A stretch of 7,490 nucleotides of DNA from DASPKW01 sp038244055. Lineage in GTDB: Bacteria; Planctomycetota; Phycisphaerae; Tepidisphaerales; Tepidisphaeraceae. Below the pieces are notes generated by a model, which did no database searches, was not told the origin of the DNA, and worked only from the letters and a program-made list of their open reading frames with translations. A program made the translations under genes and the position numbers. Numbering within the stretch: the first letter of the stretch is position 1; every line of letters starts with the position of its first letter. The DNA lies in the NCBI GenBank assembly GCA_038244055.1, contig JBBRTW010000372.1:1-7490 (forward strand). The letters run 5' to 3'. Shown here in pieces: positions 1 to 5,712 of the stretch.

Positions 1-209
1 GCCGTCGTTCCCCAGTCCCGGCCAAAACGGATGGAAGTATTCATGTGCATTAATCTGAATGATGTGCAAGAATTCCGCTGCGCACGCCGATGATCGATCC
101 CCCACAAACTACCGTGACCGCGCCTCCGATGCCAGCCATTGCCCTGTGTACTTCCGGTCGGCGGGTTCGGATTAATAACTCAATTCCCACCACCCCAGGA
201 CGATTTTTG
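1..209. other. Intergenic region without a recognisable gene
   Basis: No reading frame here has coding character on either strand, and I recognise no RNA gene. The stretch is mixed in composition and becomes AT-richer from about 165 onward, leading into the promoter candidate at 210-239. The upstream gene, if any, lies outside the window. Confidence 0.6.
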
Positions 210-239
210 TTGCGAATAATTTGTGATCGGTGTTAATAT
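210..239 (+). promoter_or_regulatory. Candidate sigma70-type promoter for the HEAT/pseudopilin pair
   Basis: TTGCGA at 210-215 matches the -35 consensus at four of six positions. TAATAT at 234-239 matches the -10 consensus at four of six, with an 18-base spacer. It sits in the most AT-rich patch upstream of the first gene. Transcription would begin near 246, giving an untranslated leader of about 105 bases before the preferred ATG at 352. This is a consensus match only; the actual sigma factor preferences of the organism are unknown. Confidence 0.35.
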
Positions 240-266
240 CCCACCCAACACGTCGGGTTGTATGTT

Positions 267-341
267 GCGCGGCTTGCATTTCCGCGCCCTATTCAGATTT
301 CGCGATCGGTCACTTCTTGAAAAGGTACGCCCCTTCGGGCG
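267..341 (+). promoter_or_regulatory. Leader with two GC-rich hairpins
   Basis: Two perfect inverted repeats lie in the presumed 5' leader. GCGCGG at 267-272 pairs with CCGCGC at 282-287 over a 9-base loop. CGCCC at 328-332 pairs with GGGCG at 337-341 over a CTTC loop. The second ends 10 bases before the ATG at 352, close enough to affect ribosome access. Neither is followed by a T-run, so they are not terminators. They match no riboswitch class I can recognise. Confidence 0.3.
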
Positions 342-351
342 CAAGCACAAA

Positions 352-1131
352 ATGGAACGGCAGGGTCACTCCACCGCCCCCAAAACTCCCCCGCCCCCCG
401 CCGCGCGGGCCTTCGGCGTCGAGATCGCCGCCGGTAAAGCCACCGCCGTGTCCGTCACCCCACCGGCCGCCAATCGCACGAAGAAATCGTTGATTCTCTT
501 CGGATGCCTCATGGTGGCGACTGCGGGCGTCTGGTGGTGGCAACACCGACCGTCCGGTGATGACGACCCCGATGTGGCAGATCATCCCGAGATCGCCCAG
601 GTGCAGAAACTCAAGACCGCCAAAGACGCCGCCGCCCTCGCGCCGATGATCGGCAACCGCGATTCGGTCGTTGCCAGCCGCGCTGTGCTGGCGCTGGGCG
701 ATCTGGGCGATACCCGCGCTATCGCCGGCGCTATCACGGATTCCCGGCCGGATGTCCGCTTCGCCGCCGCCTCCGCCATTGGATCATCGGCGGGCCCGGA
801 GCATATCCCCATGCTCTCCCGCGCCATGCGCGAAGACACCAATCGCGATGTCCGCCTGGCGGCCATGCGCAGCCTCTCCGCCGTCGGCGATTTCGCCATC
901 TTCGATCATCTGGTGGCGGCCCTGAACGATTCGGATCCCAACATCCGCCGCTCCGCGCTGGCCGCTATCGAGAAGCGCATCGGCCTGGTTTTTCCCGATT
1001 TCAAACCCGAGGGGACGGGTGAGTCCCGCGCCAAGGCGATCGCGCACATTCGTCAACTGCTGCCCGCCTACAAGAAGGGTTTTGAAGCCGATGTGGCCCG
1101 CAGGTCTAACGCCAAAGGAACGCCGCGATGA
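352..1131 (+). CDS. Membrane-anchored HEAT-repeat protein
   Basis: This 259-residue protein has a short proline-rich cytoplasmic tail (PKTPPPP near residue 10) and one transmembrane helix at about 46-63 ending in a WWW cluster. A soluble helical domain follows, probably exported. The domain holds tandem HEAT repeats, roughly 81-103 (half), 104-131, 132-163, 164-194 and 195-211 (partial). Their helices carry the typical D-x-x-V/I-R-x-x-A-x-x-A-L/I signature (DVRFAAASAI, DVRLAAMRSL, NIRRSALAAI). HEAT solenoids usually act as protein-binding scaffolds; no catalytic site is seen. The frame is open back to a GTG at 223, but residues encoded by 223-351 have no coding character and overlap the promoter candidate, so I chose the ATG at 352. 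No good Shine-Dalgarno precedes it. The stop overlaps the next gene's start (ATGA), implying translational coupling with the pseudopilin. The exact role is unknown. Confidence 0.82.
   Translation: MERQGHSTAPKTPPPPAARAFGVEIAAGKATAVSVTPPAANRTKKSLILFGCLMVATAGVWWWQHRPSGDDDPDVADHPEIAQVQKLKTAKDAAALAPMIGNRDSVVASRAVLALGDLGDTRAIAGAITDSRPDVRFAAASAIGSSAGPEHIPMLSRAMREDTNRDVRLAAMRSLSAVGDFAIFDHLVAALNDSDPNIRRSALAAIEKRIGLVFPDFKPEGTGESRAKAIAHIRQLLPAYKKGFEADVARRSNAKGTPR
1114..1120 (+). promoter_or_regulatory. Shine-Dalgarno site of the pseudopilin gene
   Basis: AAAGGAA lies inside the last codons of the HEAT-repeat gene, 7 bases before the ATG at 1128. Together with the ATGA overlap it supports the pseudopilin start and re-initiation by ribosomes finishing the upstream gene. 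Confidence 0.7.
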
Positions 1132-2132
1132 GCAAATCACAGAAGAGCCGAAATTCGTCGCCGCGGCGGCCCCGAGTCGCCGGTGCATCGTCGGGTTTGC
1201 CCCGCCGCCGCCCCGGCGCGTTCACGCTCGTCGAGCTTCTGGTGGTGATCGGCATCATCGCCCTCCTCATCGCCATCCTCCTTCCCTCGCTCAACAAGGC
1301 CCGCTCCCAGGCCACCAGCGTCAAATGCAAGAGCAATCTCCGCCAACTCGGCGTCGGCGCACGCCTCTGGCAGGCCGCCAACCCCAAGTCGCGCTTCGAG
1401 ATGGGCGCGTACTACGGCAACGTCGCCTCCGTCGGCATCGGCTCGGGCATCTGGGTCTGCCCGCAGGCCGAGATGGATAACACCGCCTTCAACGTCGTCA
1501 GCGCCACCCTCCACGGCAAAGGCGGCGGCTACGATTACCGCATCGGCCTGATTCCCGGCCCCAACTGCATCGCCCGCAGCGCCGGTTCAGGGGCGCCCAC
1601 CGGCTATCAGCCCACTCCCGGCGCGGAACTCACCAACAACTTCGACCTCTGGATCGATGACCGCCCCGGCACCGGCGACAAGGACTACAACGACATCGGC
1701 TTCAACGTCAAGATTAACGGAGATGGCAACGTCACCATCACCACCATCGCCAAGTCCGCCGGTGACACTTACGATCTCGAAGACTCGGTCACCGGCGAGG
1801 TCCTCATCGCCAACGTCGGCTCCGGCGGCACCACCACCATCGTCGCCGGCGGCAAGTCCGGCTACGCCGTCAACGGCCTGTCCGCATACGCCAAGCTCAT
1901 GCTCAAGCCCGACAAGATCATCGCCATGGACTACTACACCGGCGTGGTCAAGCCCGGCTCCGATGTCGAGGCCGACTGGAAGCGCAACCCCCAGGGCGTC
2001 CCCCAGTTCGCCCGCCACAATAAGCGGTTGAACGTCCTCTTCAACGATGCCTCGGTCCGCGAGCTCGACTGGCGGGATGTCGATTTCTTCCGGTATCCCA
2101 ATGTGATTACCCAGTCTTACGATGCGCAGTAG
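1128..2132 (+). CDS. Type II secretion/type IV pilus-like pseudopilin (prepilin N-terminal methylation domain)
   Basis: This 334-residue protein begins with a basic leader (RRRPGA, 26-31) followed by FTLVELLVV and a hydrophobic helix to about residue 54, the class III prepilin signal cut and methylated by prepilin peptidase. Glu36 is at +5 if cleavage follows Ala31, so the -1 residue would be Ala rather than Gly. After the helix comes the usual planctomycete KCKSNLRQLGVGARLW segment (66-81). Near the C-terminus is H297-X9-D307, the H-X9-DG motif with Ala replacing Gly, in the context NVLFNDASVRELDW. Between these, residues 172-202 are rich in Asp and Asn (FDLWIDD, GDKDYNDIGF, NGDGN) and resemble the core of DUF4114 domains, a possible calcium-binding beta insert; that similarity is from memory. 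Cys67, Cys111 and Cys147 could form a disulfide. The family is highly expanded in planctomycetes and mostly of unknown function. It is coupled to the upstream HEAT gene. Confidence 0.93.
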   Translation: MSKSQKSRNSSPRRPRVAGASSGLPRRRPGAFTLVELLVVIGIIALLIAILLPSLNKARSQATSVKCKSNLRQLGVGARLWQAANPKSRFEMGAYYGNVASVGIGSGIWVCPQAEMDNTAFNVVSATLHGKGGGYDYRIGLIPGPNCIARSAGSGAPTGYQPTPGAELTNNFDLWIDDRPGTGDKDYNDIGFNVKINGDGNVTITTIAKSAGDTYDLEDSVTGEVLIANVGSGGTTTIVAGGKSGYAVNGLSAYAKLMLKPDKIIAMDYYTGVVKPGSDVEADWKRNPQGVPQFARHNKRLNVLFNDASVRELDWRDVDFFRYPNVITQSYDAQ

Positions 2133-2189
2133 CAGGGGGCCGCAAGGGTGTGGAGTGACGACCGCATCGAATCGCGCAGGCAAGGCGCA

Positions 2190-2223
2190 CGGATGTTCGG
2201 CCGGCCCCATCGCCGTGTTTTTT
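2190..2223 (+). terminator. Probable Rho-independent terminator of the pseudopilin gene
   Basis: CGGATG at 2190-2195 pairs with CATC-G-CCG at 2208-2215 with one bulged G; the loop contains GGCCGGCC, which can pair further. Six Ts follow at 2218-2223. It starts 57 bases after the pseudopilin stop. The opposite strand lacks a T-run, so it would not end the converging gene. Confidence 0.45.
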
Positions 2224-2233
2224 CCGATACGCC

Positions 2234-2605
2234 TCAACCGCCCTTCATATTTTTTGTGACTTTCTTCGTTTTCAGATCGAGCGTGTAGACCTCGTTCTTT
2301 TCGTTGGTCACCCGAAGCGCGTCATCGACGATTTCCAGGCCGGTGATGAAGACCCATTGAACGTCTTCTTCGAGCTTGGGGTAGATCGCAACGGTGTAGA
2401 TGACCGCGTCCCACAATTTCTCTCCGGTTTTAGCGCTGCGCGCTTCGATGCGACCTTCGCGTCCGCTTTCATTGGGAGCCACATACTTCACCTCCCTGGA
2501 AACCACGGGTGCGACAGGCTTCGGCCCGCTTCGCTTGGCCAGCGCATCACCCGCAATCGCCGCGGTCAGGATCGTGCATAACGCAATCAAAGGCCACCGG
2601 GTCAT
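2234..2605 (-). CDS. Small secreted protein of unknown function with a PQQ-like repeat
   Basis: This 123-residue protein has a clear signal peptide (MTRWPLIALCTILTAAIAGDALA, cleavage probably after residue 23) and a compact mature domain of about 100 residues. Residues 52-115 read as beta strands: IEARSAKTGEKLWDAVIY, then a DVQWVFITGLEI segment, then an LRVTNEKNEVYTLDLKT segment. The TGEKLW motif and the final strand pattern resemble a single blade of PQQ-like beta-propeller proteins. I recall similar short exported proteins in planctomycetes and verrucomicrobia, with no known activity. The ATG at 2605 is preferred because GGAGA lies about 9 bases upstream and the signal peptide starts there. 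The frame is open to 2698, but that extension would bury the signal peptide and contains a perfect hairpin. No cysteines or catalytic motif are seen in the mature part. It stands alone and converges on the pseudopilin gene. Confidence 0.8.
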   Translation of the reverse strand: MTRWPLIALCTILTAAIAGDALAKRSGPKPVAPVVSREVKYVAPNESGREGRIEARSAKTGEKLWDAVIYTVAIYPKLEEDVQWVFITGLEIVDDALRVTNEKNEVYTLDLKTKKVTKNMKGG

Positions 2606-2642
2606 GGGTTCTTCTCCATCGCTCGAGTCTTCAAAATCGGCA

Positions 2643-2665
2643 TCGCAGGGGTTCAAGCCCTGCGA
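2643..2665 (-). repeat. Perfect 8-bp inverted repeat in the leader of the small secreted protein gene
   Basis: TCGCAGGG at 2643-2650 pairs exactly with CCCTGCGA at 2658-2665 across a 7-base loop (GTTCAAG on the + strand). It lies 38-60 bases upstream of the ATG at 2605, on the leader side of that gene. There is no adjacent T-run, so a terminator is unlikely. The loop and stem superficially resemble a tRNA T-arm, but no other tRNA arm is present. It may be a dispersed palindromic element or an mRNA leader structure. Confidence 0.5.
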
Positions 2666-2709
2666 GCCAGTCATTTCAATCGCATGAGTTTGACGCAATC
2701 ACATCGCCA

Positions 2710-2737
2710 AAGTTGCAGAGCGGAAGTTGCATGGCGG
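2710..2737. repeat. 14-bp tandem direct repeat in the divergent intergenic region
   Basis: Two abutting copies, AAGTTGCAGAGCGG (2710-2723) and AAGTTGCATGGCGG (2724-2737), agree at 12 of 14 positions. They lie between the divergent starts at 2605 and 2806. The placement and the spacing of 14 bases suggest a regulator binding site, but no matching regulator gene is in the window. Confidence 0.55.
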
Positions 2738-2794
2738 CGATGCGATCCTGGAGCCCTATCGCCGAATTCTATCCCCCGGTGGACTCAGCAGGCA

Positions 2795-2800
2795 TACAAT
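2795..2800 (+). promoter_or_regulatory. Candidate -10 element placing transcription start at the ATG (leaderless)
   Basis: TACAAT matches TATAAT at five of six positions and ends five bases before the ATG at 2806. Transcription would then begin at or next to the start codon. This agrees with the lack of a Shine-Dalgarno site within 12 bases of the ATG. No convincing -35 hexamer is present at the usual spacing, so an activator or another sigma factor may be needed. Confidence 0.4.
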
Positions 2801-2805
2801 CTCGC

Positions 2806-3135
2806 ATGAAACTCATCTACGAGGCCCGCGATCCTTCGGAAGCTCAATTGGTCAAAGGATTCCTCGAAGCGGAGGAGATTCGAGTCATCGTGCAGTCCGG
2901 CGCGTTGGGCGCGGTTCTGGGCGAAATGTCCGCCAGCCCGGAAACCCTTCCCAGCGTCTGGGTGGACGAGCCCGATGTCGATCGCGCGCGGGTGATCGTC
3001 GATCGCTTCAAGAGCGGCGAGTTGACCAGCGACGTGGCGGCCTCCAACTGGGTTTGCCCCAGGTGCGGGGAGGCGCTGGAGGGTCAGTTCTCCAAGTGCT
3101 GGCACTGCGGCACTCAGCGGCCCGCGGCGGTTTGA
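2806..3135 (+). CDS. DUF2007-family protein with C-terminal zinc ribbon
   Basis: This 109-residue cytoplasmic protein starts MKLIYEARDPSEAQLVKGFL, the characteristic opening of DUF2007 (putative signal-transducing protein, PF09413), which spans about 1-70. The LPSVWVDEPDVDRARVIV segment at 48-65 is its second alpha-beta unit. The domain has a PII-like ferredoxin fold in known members and is thought to be regulatory, but ligand and partner are unknown. A four-cysteine zinc ribbon follows at 81-104: Cys84-Pro-Arg-Cys87-Gly and Cys98-Trp-His-Cys101-Gly, which should hold one structural zinc. The frame is open well upstream of 2806, but only the sequence from this ATG matches the family. No Shine-Dalgarno is apparent and the transcript may be leaderless. 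The gene stands alone, divergent from the small secreted protein gene and convergent with the beta-helix gene. Confidence 0.9.
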   Translation: MKLIYEARDPSEAQLVKGFLEAEEIRVIVQSGALGAVLGEMSASPETLPSVWVDEPDVDRARVIVDRFKSGELTSDVAASNWVCPRCGEALEGQFSKCWHCGTQRPAAV

Positions 3136-3202
3136 GCCCCGATATCTCCGTGCGCCCGAATCGTCCCAACTCCATCCGCAATCAGCCCGCGCGTCATTTC
3201 GC

Positions 3203-4627
3203 CTATTTCGTCCCGATTTGCCGTTCCACCGCGCCCAGGTCCGCGGCCGCGCCTTCATACCGGCCGTTGTTATTGTGATCGGTCGCGATGAATCCGACTC
3301 TTCCCGTGGCCGCGTCCAGGGCGGGGCTGTTCTTCTTCGGAATGAATCGCTTGTCATCTTCCAGCCCGGCCTCGGCCCAGGTCTCGAACACCAGGTTGTT
3401 GTCGATGGTCAGGCCCGTCTGCGCTCCCGCGCCCAGGTGGTAGACATAATTCCGCGCTGGATCGAAGGGTGTATCCACTTCCGGCTCGATGACCAGGTTG
3501 TGCTTGATCGTGACATCCGGGCCATAGACATCCACGAGGTGCCCGACGTAGGGGTCTTTGCTGTCCGCCGCCCTCCGCGACCGGTAGAGCGTGTTGAAAT
3601 AGATCTCCGATCCGGTCCGCGATAGTTGCCCCGCCGACTTATCGATATCCGCCTGCCGCACGTGGTTGTGCTCGTACATCGGGTACTTGCGCTTCTCCCA
3701 ACTGATGTTGTTGTAGAAGCGGTTGATCGCATCCTTCCCATCGTACCCCAGCGCGTTGAGTTTCATCGGCCAGACGCGCACGTCATTGGCCCATTGCCGC
3801 GTGAATTTGTTGCCGTGGACCTTCGCATAACCGGCGATGCCGATGCAGACATCGTGGCCGATGGGCGACTGGGCCATGCCGATATCGCTGAAGTCGCATT
3901 CGTGAACCTCCAGGTTGAAACAACGTTCGAAGGACATGACCGCGAACGCCTGCGCGGTGTTGTCGAAATGCTTGAACGTGCAGCGATAGACCTCGAAATC
4001 CAGCAGCACCGATTTCATGTTCGCCAGGCTGTAGTTGGCGTTGCAGATCGCCGGGCCGTTGGTTTTGCCATCCACCAGCATGTTTTCCCACTTGAAATTG
4101 TAGAAAGTGCTGGCCTTGGTTCCGTCGAAATCCTTGGCCGCATCGTAGATGTGGAAGCTGTATCCCGAGGCGTCCTTGATGATGAAATCCTTGAAGAGCA
4201 GATCGTGGCTCGCGCCGGTGATGCGCATGCAGGTGCTGTTGTAAGTCTCGTAGCGGAAGTTCTCGAAGCGCAGGTGGGCGATGTTGGGAAGCTCATTGGG
4301 CTGAGGCGTCGCGGTGGTGAACAGGGCCTTGGCATCGCACAGAACAGTAATGGAACTGGCGGCCGACCCGGAGAGATTCCCCAGCGACAGGCCGCTGTAG
4401 GTGCCGGGATTGATGTAAAGCGTATCCCCCGGCTGCAGGCCGAGCGTCTTTTGAGCATCAGGGTAATTGAGATGCCCCGAGCCATTGCCGATGGCGATGC
4501 GCCGAGGAGCATCGGCCCATGCACAAACGGGCCGGGCCAGCACTAACGCGACGACTATGCATGCCAACTGAAGCAAACTGGCTGGGGATGTCGGGTGTCG
4601 AGACTCGCCGGCGCGGAAATGGGCCAT
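3203..4627 (-). CDS. Secreted right-handed parallel beta-helix protein (pectate lyase-like fold)
   Basis: This 474-residue protein begins with a long signal peptide: a polar 15-residue stretch, a hydrophobic core at 17-31 and probable cleavage after CAWA (38). From about 45 it shows repeating short strands ended by Asn or Asp turns, the mark of a right-handed beta-helix: IAHLRFENFRYE (116-127), HDLLFKDFIIKD (141-152), LLDFEVYRCTF (208-218), LEVHECDFSDI (239-249), AKVHGNKF (268-275), INRFYNNISW (301-310), EIYFNTLY (341-348), DVTIKHNLVI (371-380) and GLTIDNNLVF (405-414). The first part, LQPGDTLYINPGTYSGLSL, is the usual entry coil. The end, SPALDA followed by D-H-N-N-N-G-R and DLGAVE, is the common closing module of such proteins. 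Relatives include polysaccharide lyases and glycan-binding proteins; I cannot identify a catalytic triad, so substrate and activity are open. The ATG at 4627 has AAGGAA 6 bases upstream; a longer frame to 4771 would overlap the preceding gene and mask the signal peptide. It lies 64 bases behind the membrane protein gene and is probably the last gene of that run. Confidence 0.92.
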   Translation of the reverse strand: MAHFRAGESRHPTSPASLLQLACIVVALVLARPVCAWADAPRRIAIGNGSGHLNYPDAQKTLGLQPGDTLYINPGTYSGLSLGNLSGSAASSITVLCDAKALFTTATPQPNELPNIAHLRFENFRYETYNSTCMRITGASHDLLFKDFIIKDASGYSFHIYDAAKDFDGTKASTFYNFKWENMLVDGKTNGPAICNANYSLANMKSVLLDFEVYRCTFKHFDNTAQAFAVMSFERCFNLEVHECDFSDIGMAQSPIGHDVCIGIAGYAKVHGNKFTRQWANDVRVWPMKLNALGYDGKDAINRFYNNISWEKRKYPMYEHNHVRQADIDKSAGQLSRTGSEIYFNTLYRSRRAADSKDPYVGHLVDVYGPDVTIKHNLVIEPEVDTPFDPARNYVYHLGAGAQTGLTIDNNLVFETWAEAGLEDDKRFIPKKNSPALDAATGRVGFIATDHNNNGRYEGAAADLGAVERQIGTK

Positions 4628-4691
4628 GGCACGTTCCTTGTTTCCTGATGACTCAATGCAATGAAGGCCGATATGAGGCCGCGGCGCACGT

Positions 4692-5261
4692 TTAGTCTTT
4701 GTCGGGGTCCCAGAGATCGAGCGTGGGGGCCGAGTGTTGGATTGGTTCTTTGGGCTCGGCGCCGGTGACAAATACCGTGACCTTGGGCCTAGAGGGAGCC
4801 GCCCGGCGTCCGCGGGGGGCGTAAGTTCTCAAGGCGGAGGCGCAAAGGGCGATGGTGAGGCTGCACATGGCCAGCAGTGCAAGGAAAACGCAGGAGATGG
4901 AGAGGGGAAGAGGGCGCTTTGAATTGAGGGAGTAGAAGATGGCGGCGACGATCAGCAACTCGGCCAAGGCGTGAAGGGTCAGGAGGATGATCTGGGTGAT
5001 GGCGGCCCACATTCGGCCATCATTCATTAAGGAAGCGAAGACGAAGAAGATGATCGCGGGGAGGATGATGGGAAAGAACAGGAACACGAATGTTTCAAAC
5101 AATGCGTCGAAGAAGTCGGGTTCGACCATCATGTGGCCCCGGAGGACGGGGCCGCTGGGCATGATGAGCCACGCGAGCAAAGGCACGGCCAGCAGGAGCG
5201 TGATGGCGTACCAGCGCGTCAGGTTGATCGCGATGCCACGCGTGCGCAGTTCTTCATTCAT
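4692..5261 (-). CDS. Four-helix integral membrane protein of unknown function
   Basis: This 189-residue protein has hydrophobic segments at about 17-34 (WYAITLLLAVPLLAWLIM), 54-78 (very Phe-rich), 84-111 (long, with an internal Glu101) and 119-143. A hydrophilic tail of about 45 residues follows, with a basic RGRR patch at 150-153 and an acidic end. The positive charges near 146-160 suggest the tail is cytoplasmic. No named domain is recognised. The ATG at 5261 is secured by GGAGG 6 bases upstream. It follows the small membrane-anchored protein by 29 bases and precedes the beta-helix gene by 64 bases on the same strand, so co-transcription is likely. Nothing in the sequence shows transport or enzyme function. 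Confidence 0.85.
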   Translation of the reverse strand: MNEELRTRGIAINLTRWYAITLLLAVPLLAWLIMPSGPVLRGHMMVEPDFFDALFETFVFLFFPIILPAIIFFVFASLMNDGRMWAAITQIILLTLHALAELLIVAAIFYSLNSKRPLPLSISCVFLALLAMCSLTIALCASALRTYAPRGRRAAPSRPKVTVFVTGAEPKEPIQHSAPTLDLWDPDKD

Positions 5262-5290
5262 GTCCGGCCTCCAGAAGCGACTCGCATAGT

Positions 5291-5671
5291 TTACTCGCGG
5301 AAGTGTTCCCCTGCAGCCGGTGAGGCCGGCCTGGTGGCGGCCGTCAATTCGGTGATGTGATACATGACCGGCACCGGCGGGGACGTCGCGGCGACGATCG
5401 CTTGAAGCTGGCTCGTCGTCCCCGGCGGCGCATCTGCCTCGACCAGCAGGCAGCCATTCCGCGCAGTGAATGACTCGACATGGATTTCCGAGAATCGCCC
5501 GTCCGCTTCGAGCGCCTTGCGTACGATGGGCGCATGCTCATCCGCCAACCGCAGCCGCTGGGAGAATCTGGCGTACCACCAGAGACCCTGAGCGACAACC
5601 ACGCTCAGCGCGATCAGAGGCGCGGCGATGACTCCGATGATGATCCATTTACGTCGCGGCATAATGCCCAT
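5291..5671 (-). CDS. Small membrane-anchored protein, hypothetical, start uncertain
   Basis: From the ATG at 5671 this is 126 residues: a short MGIMPRRKW start, one hydrophobic helix at about 10-28, an aromatic LWWYARF segment, then a soluble domain of about 85 residues that would face the periplasm. That domain has an alpha-helical stretch (HAPIVRKALEADG), a strand pair (EIHVESF, CLLVEAD) and a Pro/Ala-rich end. I recognise no family. Starts at TTG 5674, ATG 5671 and ATG 5662 are all possible and none has a good Shine-Dalgarno. The same frame stays open upstream to 5746 and encodes another hydrophobic stretch without a standard start codon, so the gene may have a damaged or misread 5' end. 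It is the first member of a probable three-gene run on this strand, 29 bases ahead of the four-helix membrane protein. Confidence 0.6.
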   Translation of the reverse strand: MGIMPRRKWIIIGVIAAPLIALSVVVAQGLWWYARFSQRLRLADEHAPIVRKALEADGRFSEIHVESFTARNGCLLVEADAPPGTTSQLQAIVAATSPPVPVMYHITELTAATRPASPAAGEHFRE

Positions 5672-5691
5672 CAAGAAGATCGACGCGATGG

Positions 5692-5712
5692 AAAACGCCG
5701 CGCCGGCGGCGT
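5692..5712 (-). terminator. Terminator-like hairpin after the isomerase gene
   Basis: On the - strand ACGCCGC (5712-5706) pairs perfectly with GCGGCGT (5701-5695) around a CGGC tetraloop and runs into a short T tract (four Ts including the last stem base). It lies 108 bases beyond the isomerase stop and 21 bases before the ATG at 5671. It could end isomerase transcription or attenuate the next gene. The T tract is short. The same bases could instead be GC-rich codons of a longer upstream-extended gene. Confidence 0.35.

Noticed and set aside
223..351. N-terminal extension of the HEAT-repeat protein from a GTG at 223
   Set aside because: The added 43 residues have no coding-like composition, overlap the promoter candidate and hairpins, and would put extra sequence before a normal short cytoplasmic tail.
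1587..2237. Open frame of 216 codons on the - strand opposite the pseudopilin
   Set aside because: Its Asp/Gly/Val-rich product is the typical antisense reading of the pilin codons, and the pilin itself is certain.
2640..2668. tRNA fragment suggested by the GGTTCAAGCC-like loop
   Set aside because: The stem register does not fit a T-arm with a standard seven-base TTC loop, and no acceptor, D or anticodon arm is nearby.
2606..2698. Upstream extension of the small secreted protein, including a GSQGLNPC-type peptide
   Set aside because: The peptide is just the hairpin read as codons; the ATG at 2605 has a Shine-Dalgarno and begins a textbook signal peptide.
3136..3202. Terminator between the converging DUF2007 and beta-helix genes
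   Set aside because: I found no stem followed by a T-run on either strand in this 67-base gap.
3626..4546. Long open frame (306 codons) on the + strand opposite the beta-helix gene
   Set aside because: It is an antisense shadow of a GC-rich gene: no domain, no ribosome site, and composition dictated by the codons of the well-supported - strand gene.
4628..4771. Longer start for the beta-helix protein
   Set aside because: It would overlap the preceding gene by 80 bases and bury the signal peptide, while the ATG at 4627 has a good Shine-Dalgarno site.
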